A DNA stretch of 11,334 nucleotides from DATGZX01 sp035296965 (GTDB lineage Bacteria > Planctomycetota > Planctomycetia > Gemmatales > Gemmataceae). The position numbers were made by a program, and so were the translations under genes. This document shows, in pieces, positions 1 through 5,918 of the stretch. A model generated the notes under the pieces. It ran no database searches. It worked only from the letters and a program-made list of their open reading frames with translations, and had not been told where the DNA came from. Location of the stretch: assembly GCA_035296965.1 (NCBI GenBank), contig DATGZX010000437.1, positions 1 through 11,334 on the forward strand. The letters run 5' to 3'. How positions within the stretch are numbered: the first letter of the stretch is position 1; the number at the start of each line of letters is the position of its first letter.

Positions 1-2
1 GG

Positions 3-593
3 ATTATGCGACTGAATGAGGACTCGCTAGAGAATGAAGTCAAGGAACGGGCGAAGGAGCGTTACAATCAAATCGGCAAAGTGATGGCCGAACAGGCCGA
101 GGACGATCCGAGCTTGCGAGGCTTCGGCACTACCATGACCATGGCGCTAAGTCTCGGCAAGGACCTCCTCCTGGCACACATCGGGGACTCGCGCGCTTAT
201 CTCCTTCGGCGAGGAACATTGCACCAGTTGACCCGCGACCACACGCTGGCCCAGGCCCTGGTGGATAGCGGGGTCATCACTCCACAGGATGCCTCCACTC
301 ACCGCATGCGACACGTTTTGACCAAATCGCTCGGTGCCACGAGCGGGGCCAAGGAACCCGATATTCAAGAAATCGGCATCCAGGACGGCGATGGCATGTT
401 GCTCTGCACCGATGGGCTGACGGAGATGGTGCCGGACCCCAAGATCGCGGCAATCATGGGGGGAGAGGAAACGGCGGAAAACGCTTGCCGACGCCTGGTC
501 GACGAAGCCTTGAAGGCGGGCGGCAAAGATAACGTTACGGTGATCGTGGCCCGGTATGCACTGCCTCAGGAAAAGCCGGACAAAACCAAGTAG
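3..593 (+). CDS. PP2C-family protein Ser/Thr phosphatase, C-terminal part (5' end outside window)
   Basis: This is a PPM/PP2C metal-dependent phosphatase of the bacterial Stp1/PrpC type, which removes phosphate from Ser/Thr of proteins and usually opposes Hanks-type kinases in the cytoplasm. Counting from the ATG at base 6, visible family motifs are GFGTT (residues 39-43), HIGDSRAYL (about 58-66, with a metal-binding Asp), LLCTDGL (about 132-138) and GGKDNVTVIV (about 171-180, the last metal-binding Asp). The frame is open to the left edge. The N-terminal family motifs (the RxxNED-type start and DGMGG) are absent, so roughly 60-80 residues lie upstream and the ATG at base 6 is probably internal. 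The end is a short Lys-rich tail. No kinase gene is visible here. The family call is firm; the substrate is unknown. Confidence 0.9.
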   Translation: MMRLNEDSLENEVKERAKERYNQIGKVMAEQAEDDPSLRGFGTTMTMALSLGKDLLLAHIGDSRAYLLRRGTLHQLTRDHTLAQALVDSGVITPQDASTHRMRHVLTKSLGATSGAKEPDIQEIGIQDGDGMLLCTDGLTEMVPDPKIAAIMGGEETAENACRRLVDEALKAGGKDNVTVIVARYALPQEKPDKTK

Positions 594-729
594 CCAAGGA
601 CATGAGTCAACGCGATCGCAAGCTAACGACGTGTTCGATCAAACAAAAAGCTTTCGCTGAACGCAGCTCATGCCCACGAGCGCAGTTTATCCGCGCTCTC
701 AATGACCGTGTGCAAATCGGCGGATACTG

Positions 730-756
730 GCCCGACGCGTCGCTGACGCTTCGGGC
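730..756. repeat. Hairpin repeat of planctomycete intergenic type (contains AGCCCGAAGCGTCAGCG on the minus strand)
   Basis: Six bases, GCCCGA, at 730-735 pair with TCGGGC at 751-756. One mismatch follows, then a four-base inner stem and a five-base loop. It lies between the phosphatase and the molbindin gene. No T-run follows on either strand, so an intrinsic terminator is not clearly indicated. I recall this motif as a frequent intergenic repeat in planctomycete genomes, but could not verify this. Confidence 0.6.
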
Positions 757-836
757 TAATACCAGCGGAATCGTGCACGGTGATGTAGTCTACCCACAGG
801 GGATTATATTCCTCACCTATCCATGGGAGAGAGTCC

Positions 837-1037
837 ATGCTCAGCGCACGCAATCAGTTCAAGGGCACGATCAAGTCGGTCAAGCTCGGCAACGTCATGG
901 CCGAGGTCATAGTGGCGGTCGGCGATCTCGAGTTCGTATCCGCAATCACGCGCACTTCCGCGGAACGGTTGAACTTGAAAGCTGGAGATGCCGTCGCCGC
1001 GGTGATCAAGTCCACGGAGATCCTCATCGACAAGTAA
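837..1037 (+). CDS. Molbindin-like small molybdate-binding protein (Mop/TOBE domain)
   Basis: A 66-residue single-domain protein matching the Mop family: it starts with the hallmark SARNQFKG (residues 3-10), followed by an alternating beta pattern with AEV, a SAITRTSAERLNLKAGD segment (about 34-50) and the typical ending AVIKSTEILI. Molbindins form hexameric rings that bind molybdate or tungstate oxyanions in the cytoplasm and act as storage or buffer; the same domain also occurs at the C-terminus of ModC and ModE. The length is what is expected for a lone Mop domain. The start is supported by a GGGAGAGAG purine run at 825-833, directly upstream of the ATG. A TATATT at 805-810 could be a -10 box, but no clear -35 fits. 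No mod transport genes are next to it; the convergent neighbour is a PHP phosphoesterase. Confidence 0.92.
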   Translation: MLSARNQFKGTIKSVKLGNVMAEVIVAVGDLEFVSAITRTSAERLNLKAGDAVAAVIKSTEILIDK

Positions 1038-1060
1038 GGCGGAGCCTCGCGCCCAGTACT

Positions 1061-1690
1061 TCATCGCATCGAGCTGCTCGACTTCGCAGCCCGGTCATGC
1101 GCGGTTGCCCGGCGTGCACGAATCGCCGCCGCGAGCTCGCGGTTGCTGCGGATTACGGCATCGAATTCGGTATAACAAATCCCCACGACATCTTCCCGGT
1201 GCGCGTCGCTGGAGCCGAGGGCTGCCAGTGGGCGCTGGCGTAGAACTCCGGCAGCCAACTTCCGGCATTGCTCATCCATGTTGTTTGTCATCACCTCGAT
1301 CCCGTCGAGATCCGGGTTTTCCTCGCGCAGGATATCATCGAAGGGCTGGCCCCAACGGAAGGGGTGGGCTGCGACCACGGCGCCGCCCTGGCGGTGCACC
1401 TCCCGACAAAGTTCGGCAACGCCAATTCCGCGCTGAAGTTTGAAGGGATCGTGCACGTTATAGACCAGGAAATGGCCGTCCTCAGCCGATATCTCGATTC
1501 CTGCCAGAACGACCAGGCCGGGAGTCGTGAATCGTAGTTCTTCCAATTCCTGCTCGGTCCATAGCCAGTCGTGCTCGGTGATCACGATGCCGTCGAGTCC
1601 CTGCTGGCGGGCCCGGCGGACCAATGCAAATGGATCGATCTCGCTATCCGGCGAATGACGGGCCGTGTGGATGTGCAGGTCGAAGTACAT
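1061..1690 (-). CDS. PHP-domain metal-dependent phosphoesterase
   Basis: A 209-residue PHP (polymerase and histidinol phosphatase) domain protein. All expected metal-ligand motifs are present in order: DLHIHT (D4, H6, H8), TEHD (H40, D41), GIEIS (E66), H73 in DGHFL, AHPF (H109) and SSDAH (D162, H164). The chain is a minimal TIM-barrel PHP fold without a polymerase or other fused domain. Related stand-alone proteins hydrolyse phosphodiesters or phosphomonoesters such as nucleotides or 3',5'-bisphosphates, using two or three Mn, Fe or Zn ions; the substrate here cannot be read from sequence. I start it at the ATG at 1690 because AGAGGAG (complement of 1701-1707) lies 10 bases upstream and the protein then opens with MYFDLHIHT, as in relatives. 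A TTG at 1720 would add ten residues and lacks such a site. It converges on the molbindin gene with a 23-base gap. Confidence 0.88.
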   Translation of the reverse strand: MYFDLHIHTARHSPDSEIDPFALVRRARQQGLDGIVITEHDWLWTEQELEELRFTTPGLVVLAGIEISAEDGHFLVYNVHDPFKLQRGIGVAELCREVHRQGGAVVAAHPFRWGQPFDDILREENPDLDGIEVMTNNMDEQCRKLAAGVLRQRPLAALGSSDAHREDVVGICYTEFDAVIRSNRELAAAIRARRATAHDRAAKSSSSMR

Positions 1691-1700
1691 GGGTTCCAAG

Positions 1701-1707
1701 CTCCTCT
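1701..1707 (-). promoter_or_regulatory. Shine-Dalgarno site deciding the PHP gene start
   Basis: The minus strand reads AGAGGAG here, 10 bases before the ATG at 1690. It favours that start over an upstream in-frame TTG at 1720. Confidence 0.6.
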
Positions 1708-1897
1708 TCCGTGGGTTCAAGACACTTGCTGTTTATCCTAAGGACGAGACGACACAAGGGAATATGCGAATCTCGAAGAAGAGGTCGATCGAGAGGGCAA
1801 CACGAACACGCCAAAATGCGATGGCTTGTCTCGACTTTGGAGTCAATAATGGAGTTGCGGCGACGCTTCCGCCAGTCCAAGAAATGGGAGGAGCATC

Positions 1898-2500
1898 ATG
1901 GTAGACGAACCCCCGTCTTCGGTAGGAACGGCCGGCAACAAATCTGCTTTCATTGACGGCAAATCCCTTAGGCTAGCCCTGCGCTATGGCCTGCTCGCGG
2001 CATTGATGTGTGCAGCAACCGCTACTGCCAGTCGTCTGGTCAGTTGGTGGCTGAGGGACGCGATGATGTGGAGAACGTCCCCGGCCGGTCGTGTGATCGG
2101 GCGGTTGCTGAAGAACACAATGCGGCGACTTGACGCGATGAACCCTGACCTGATGGCTAATGCATCCCAGCTTGACCGTATCTTCCTGATGCCTTTCGAC
2201 GAGAGATTTCGTTGGACTTTTGCCGGGTGGATAATAGGCCTTGTGGCTGGGGCTGCTGTCGGCTTTTTCCAAAGGCGCATGGTGACTTTAGCCCTGTTTG
2301 GCGGGACTATTGGTGCGCTCGATATGTGGGTGTACCACGCACTGAGCAGCGGCCGCGGTATCGATGGGTGGCCGGTTTATCAGATGATTTCCTGGATAGG
2401 CGTGAGCACTCTGGTTGGCGGCATTGTCTATGGCGCCGGCAAGCTTCGGAGAATGAGCAGGGCAAAAGCGGAGCAACCACGGCCGCCGGCCATTAGCTGA
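1898..2500 (+). CDS. Uncharacterised multi-pass membrane protein
   Basis: I do not recognise this 200-residue protein. It begins with about 25 polar residues. Four hydrophobic stretches follow: about 27-49, 107-125, 128-148 and 161-181. Between the first and second is a charged region of roughly 55 residues (about 52-105) rich in Arg and Asp. The second and third helices are linked by a short FFQRRM turn. The C-terminus (182-200) is basic and Pro-rich. By the positive-inside rule the FFQRRM turn and the basic tail are probably cytoplasmic, but that is inference. The start is well supported by GGGAGGAG at 1886-1893, though the spacing of four bases is short. The stop lies inside the end of the convergent hpnH, an 8-base overlap. 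The 207 bases upstream, divergent with the PHP gene, show no convincing promoter. Its job is unknown; adjacency to hopanoid genes may be coincidental. Confidence 0.75.
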   Translation: MVDEPPSSVGTAGNKSAFIDGKSLRLALRYGLLAALMCAATATASRLVSWWLRDAMMWRTSPAGRVIGRLLKNTMRRLDAMNPDLMANASQLDRIFLMPFDERFRWTFAGWIIGLVAGAAVGFFQRRMVTLALFGGTIGALDMWVYHALSSGRGIDGWPVYQMISWIGVSTLVGGIVYGAGKLRRMSRAKAEQPRPPAIS

Positions 2501-3512
2501 ATTGCCACAGGACCATTTTCAAGCTATCTCCCAGCTTCTTGTTGACGCCCAGGGCCGCCGAAGGCTCGTAGCCGCAGTGCACCATGCAGTGCTCACAGCG
2601 CGGATCCTTACCGTAGCCGTAGCTATCCCAGTCGGTATCGTCCATGAGGCCGCGGAACGTCTCATGGTGCTCGTCGGTGATGAGATAGCACGGGCCTTTC
2701 CAGCCCTTCACGTTTCGCGTCGGGTTGCCCCAGGCGGTACAGGTGAGTTCGCGCTTGCCGCTGAGGAACTCGAGATAAATTGGGGACGAAGCCATCCGAT
2801 ATTTCTTGAGGAGCCCTTCCGCTTCACTGAATTTTGCCCGGATGTGGTCACGCGTAAGGAAGATCTCCGCTGCGCCCTCTGGATTGGTTTCGTGCACGGC
2901 AGTGTAGCCGTACGCTGGGGAAAGCATGAATCCATCGACGCCAAGTTTCGTGAGAAATGCGTACAGGGCATCGATTTCGTCGATGTCCGTTTCCTTGTAT
3001 ACCGTGGTGTTGGTGCAGACGAGGAACCCTGCTGCCTTGGCAGCCTTGATCCCGTCGACCGCCGCCTTGAAGACACCTGGGCGCTCCACGGCCCGATCAT
3101 GCGTATCTTCCAGCCCGTCGAGGTGGACGTTGAAGAAAAAGCGACTGGTCGGCCGGAACTCGTGCAGACGCTTCTGGATAAACATGCCATTGGTGCAAAG
3201 GTAGATGTTCTTGCGCCTTCTGAGGATGTCGCGGACCAGCTGGCCGATCTCAGGGTAGATCATGGGCTCGCCGCCGCAGATGCTGACGATGGGGGCGCCG
3301 CATTCGTCCACCGCCTCCAGGCATTCGGCGACGCTCAATTTGTCCTTGATCGTCTGCGAATACTCGCGGATCCGGCCGCAACCGGTGCAAGTCAGGTTGC
3401 ACGCGTGCAGCGGTTCGAGCATGAGGACCAGCGGGAAGCGTTTCTCACCGGACAGCTTCTTGCGGGCGATGTAACCCGCCATGGACGTGGTCAAGCTCAA
3501 GGGAAAACGCAT
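2493..3512 (-). CDS. hpnH: HpnH, adenosyl-hopene transferase (radical SAM)
   Basis: A 339-residue radical SAM protein that joins a 5'-deoxyadenosyl group to hopene (diploptene), giving adenosylhopane, the precursor of C35 extended hopanoids. The first cluster motif is CNLTCTGC (C38, C42, C45; CxxxCxxC), followed by the CGGEP SAM-binding motif (79-83), NVHLDGLEDTHD (about 128-139), FMLSPAYGY (about 195-203) and a Cys-rich C-terminal part, CEHCMVHCGYEPSA (C306, C309, C313), typical of this family. The start YGYIARKKL-like motif MAGYIARKKL and the total length agree with HpnH. I chose the ATG at 3512 because GAAGGAG (complement of 3519-3525) lies six bases upstream; the frame stays open further upstream only because it crosses shc. 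The gene begins inside the 3' end of shc, so coupled translation is likely. Its end overlaps the convergent membrane-protein gene by 8 bases. Confidence 0.94.
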   Translation of the reverse strand: MRFPLSLTTSMAGYIARKKLSGEKRFPLVLMLEPLHACNLTCTGCGRIREYSQTIKDKLSVAECLEAVDECGAPIVSICGGEPMIYPEIGQLVRDILRRRKNIYLCTNGMFIQKRLHEFRPTSRFFFNVHLDGLEDTHDRAVERPGVFKAAVDGIKAAKAAGFLVCTNTTVYKETDIDEIDALYAFLTKLGVDGFMLSPAYGYTAVHETNPEGAAEIFLTRDHIRAKFSEAEGLLKKYRMASSPIYLEFLSGKRELTCTAWGNPTRNVKGWKGPCYLITDEHHETFRGLMDDTDWDSYGYGKDPRCEHCMVHCGYEPSAALGVNKKLGDSLKMVLWQFS

Positions 3513-5703
3513 GGTTATCTCCTTCCGCCGCCGGCTTCCGGCCCTCCAGTAATGGAACGCGCAGGCCCATTGCCGTGGCATAACGCCCCAGGGCCATGAG
3601 CGGGAAGTAGAGGCTGTACATGTGATATTTGAGGTAGAACACCTTGGGGAAACCGGTGCCGGTAAAATGATCTTCTTGCCAGGTGCCGTCCAGTTGCTGC
3701 GTGGCAAGCAGGTACGCAATTCCCGAACGCACTGCCTCCGTGTCGGCTTCACCGGCAGCCAGGAGCGCGAGCAATGCCCAGGCAGATTGCGAGGCGGTCG
3801 GAGTTCCCTGGCCTGCAAGCCCGGGGTCGTCGTAGCTACGGCACGTCTCGCCCCAGCCGCCTCCATGTTGTTGCACGAGTTTCAGCCAGGCAACGGCACG
3901 CCTCACCATGGGCTGCTGCATGTCGAAGCCGATACTGCGGAGGCCGAGCAACACCTGCCAGGTTCCGTAAATGTAATTAACGCCCCAGCGGCCGATCCAT
4001 GAACCATTGCGCTCTTGCGTGGCTTGCAGAAACCGGATGGCCCGATCAAGCTGAGGAGTGCCGATGCGGTAGCCGTAGTGCCCCAGGGCCTCCAGCGCGC
4101 GCGCGGTGATGTCGGGGCAACTTGGGTCGAGCATGGCATTGTGGTCGGCAAACGGCACGCGCGTCAAGATTTCTCGATCGATGTCGCGGTCGAAGGCTGC
4201 CCAACCACCGTCGCTATTCTGCATGCCCAGCAGCCAGCGGATGGCCCGTTCCGCCGCCGGCCGGCCCGCGGGCGTCAGATGATGGCCGGTCTTGGCGAGT
4301 GCCATGAGTACCATGGCCGTGTCGTCCGTATCAGGGTAGAAGCCGTTGCGATATTCGAAGAACCAGCCGCTCGGCTCGAGCCCCGGGTTCATGGTGCTCC
4401 AGTCCCCCGGGCGGCGCACCTCGCGTTCGAGCAGCCAGCGAGCGGCCCGTTGCACAGCAGGATGCTTGCCGGCAACTCCTGCATCGGCCAGTCCGTTGAG
4501 CGTCAGGGCAGTGTCCCAAACCGGCGAGAAGCATGGCTGCAGCCGGAGGGTCTCTTCCTCTTCGAGCCTCAAATCGTCAAGCTGTTTGAGGGCCCAGAGC
4601 ATCTCCGGCGATTTGTCGGCATAGCCCAGGCAACGAAGACTGACGATGGTGTAAATGATTGGGGGATAGATTGCCCCCACGCCGTCACTGTCGGCAAAAT
4701 GCTGCAGCATCCAGCCTTTCGCTCGACTCAATGCAAGGCCGCGTAACAAGGCGAAGGGAAAAAGCAGCAGGGCGATGAGCCGCGCTTTCCAATTCACTTT
4801 GCCTTTGTCCCTGCGCGCCGGTCCTTTTCCCCTGGGATAAGGATCGACCCACTTGATGACCTGGTCTAGCCCGAGGAACAGGTTGGTCCAGGTGACCCAG
4901 CGGCGCGTGGGGGGATGCGGCCAAAGAGGCGTGTCTTGCGGCCGCAGAAACAGCTCGGGAATGCACAATTTCTGGGGCAAAACTCGAACCGGTTTGTGCG
5001 CGTAGAAAATGCTGAGCGGAATGACGATCGTGCGCGTCCAGCTCGACATAGCGTAAATGTTGAAATACGCCCACTTCGGCAGGAGCATCATCTCCGGTGG
5101 CACGGCAGGGCAGTTGGCATAGGGAAACTGGCCCAGCAGTGCCAGGTAGAACTGCGTGAAGCTATTGCACCGCGCTGCGCCTCCCAGGTCCCGAATCATT
5201 GCGCACGCGCGGCGCATGTAGGGAAGGTCCGGGTCATGCCCGGCCAACTTCAAAGCGAAGTATGCCTTGACGGAAACGCTCAGGTCTGCGGGGCCGTCAG
5301 GGTAGTTGTTCCATCCTCCCCCAGGCATCTGCTGGGTCAGGATATAGCGTGCGGCCTTGGCCACACTTTCCTCCCGCTCTCGGCCCAGGAAGGCCATCAG
5401 CAGGATGTACTCAGACTCCAGAATGGTGTCGCCCTGCAACTCTCCAACCCAGTGGCCGTCGGCAGCTTGCCGGGCCAGCAGACAACGCCGCGTACGGTCC
5501 ACTGCCGTTGCGACGGGAGAGGAGTGAGCAGGATCGTGCCTAGTTCCATTCGTGAAGTGGCGCCGGCTCTGCGGCAAAACGGTTTGTGTTCCGTCCACGG
5601 GATTCCCTTCCGCTCCCTTCACCTCCAGAAAGCCATTCTGATCGAAAGCTGAGGTACTGTACCGTGTTACTGCAAAACTTTGCAATAGGAAACCCATGAG
5701 CAT
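3445..5703 (-). CDS. shc: Squalene-hopene cyclase
   Basis: A 752-residue class II triterpene cyclase that turns squalene into hopene/hopanol at the membrane. The catalytic acid motif is DTDDTA (458-463), equivalent to DVDDTA of the Alicyclobacillus enzyme. SPVWDT (393-398) precedes it. QW-type repeats are seen at about 125-131 (QMPGGGW), 495-501 (QNSDGGW), 563-569 (QERNGSW), 611-617 (QQHGGGW) and 669-675 (QQLDGTW), plus GRWGVNYIYGTWQ (571-583), TASQSAWAL (636-644) and TGTGFPKVFYLKYHMY (681-696). The conserved fold starts near residue 65, so there is an unusual N-terminal extension of about 60 residues. The family normally ends soon after ALGRY (704-708), but here about 44 residues follow, over the start of hpnH. 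The ATG at 5703 or 5697 is the only upstream ATG choice; the ribosome site (GAAG, or a distant GGAAAG) is weak. Squalene-forming genes (hpnCDE) are not in the window. Confidence 0.96.
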   Translation of the reverse strand: MLMGFLLQSFAVTRYSTSAFDQNGFLEVKGAEGNPVDGTQTVLPQSRRHFTNGTRHDPAHSSPVATAVDRTRRCLLARQAADGHWVGELQGDTILESEYILLMAFLGREREESVAKAARYILTQQMPGGGWNNYPDGPADLSVSVKAYFALKLAGHDPDLPYMRRACAMIRDLGGAARCNSFTQFYLALLGQFPYANCPAVPPEMMLLPKWAYFNIYAMSSWTRTIVIPLSIFYAHKPVRVLPQKLCIPELFLRPQDTPLWPHPPTRRWVTWTNLFLGLDQVIKWVDPYPRGKGPARRDKGKVNWKARLIALLLFPFALLRGLALSRAKGWMLQHFADSDGVGAIYPPIIYTIVSLRCLGYADKSPEMLWALKQLDDLRLEEEETLRLQPCFSPVWDTALTLNGLADAGVAGKHPAVQRAARWLLEREVRRPGDWSTMNPGLEPSGWFFEYRNGFYPDTDDTAMVLMALAKTGHHLTPAGRPAAERAIRWLLGMQNSDGGWAAFDRDIDREILTRVPFADHNAMLDPSCPDITARALEALGHYGYRIGTPQLDRAIRFLQATQERNGSWIGRWGVNYIYGTWQVLLGLRSIGFDMQQPMVRRAVAWLKLVQQHGGGWGETCRSYDDPGLAGQGTPTASQSAWALLALLAAGEADTEAVRSGIAYLLATQQLDGTWQEDHFTGTGFPKVFYLKYHMYSLYFPLMALGRYATAMGLRVPLLEGRKPAAEGDNHAFSLELDHVHGGLHRPQEAVR

Positions 5704-5918
5704 GGCTTCATGAAGTAATCTTTCCGGGCGAAATCCGTTGCGTGGAAACTATTTCCACCATGTTAACAATCATTGCTTAGGAATCCTCTGGCAAAATTCG
5801 GTCTCTTGGCGCAATAATAGTCGCGCAACTTTGACCTCACATCACGTCCTGTCTTTCGTGCAGCCGCGGCCAGGGTCCCACCGAGCCGCCGGCATCCCCC
5901 GACTCAGAGGATGAACGC
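5704..5918. promoter_or_regulatory. Divergent intergenic region between shc and the C25-like peptidase gene
   Basis: These 215 bases separate two divergent transcription units and must hold at least the shc promoter. They are more AT-rich than their surroundings between 5740 and 5830. I do not find a sigma-70 promoter with both boxes convincing. TTGACC at 5831-5836 on the plus strand lacks a good -10. On the minus strand TTGCCA near 5790 is similarly unsupported. The clearest element is the palindrome at 5742-5758. Confidence 0.5.
5742..5758. promoter_or_regulatory. 17-base palindrome, candidate operator
   Basis: GTGGAAA, three bases CTA, then TTTCCAC form a perfect seven-base inverted repeat centred about 47 bases upstream of the shc start. 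An arm-and-spacer design of this size fits the site of a dimeric transcription factor. It could control shc-hpnH, the divergent peptidase operon, or both. No regulator gene is visible nearby. As an RNA hairpin it would have a three-base loop and no T-run. Confidence 0.4.

Noticed and set aside
602..1243. Plus-strand open frame of 213 codons overlapping the molbindin gene
   Set aside because: It runs through the hairpin repeat and through the molbindin and PHP genes in other frames, has Arg-rich low-complexity content and a ribosome site too close to its ATG.
2502..3599. Plus-strand open frame of 365 codons opposite hpnH
   Set aside because: It is antisense to a gene with complete radical SAM motifs; its protein shows no family features and its length follows from GC-rich codon use on the other strand.
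3513..3866. Upstream extension of hpnH to 457 codons
   Set aside because: The extension lies in another frame of shc, and the family N-terminus and a strong ribosome site fix the start at 3512.
4015..5652. Long plus-strand open frames (243 and 245 codons) opposite shc
   Set aside because: They are shadows of the cyclase gene, with no ribosome site or recognisable domain.
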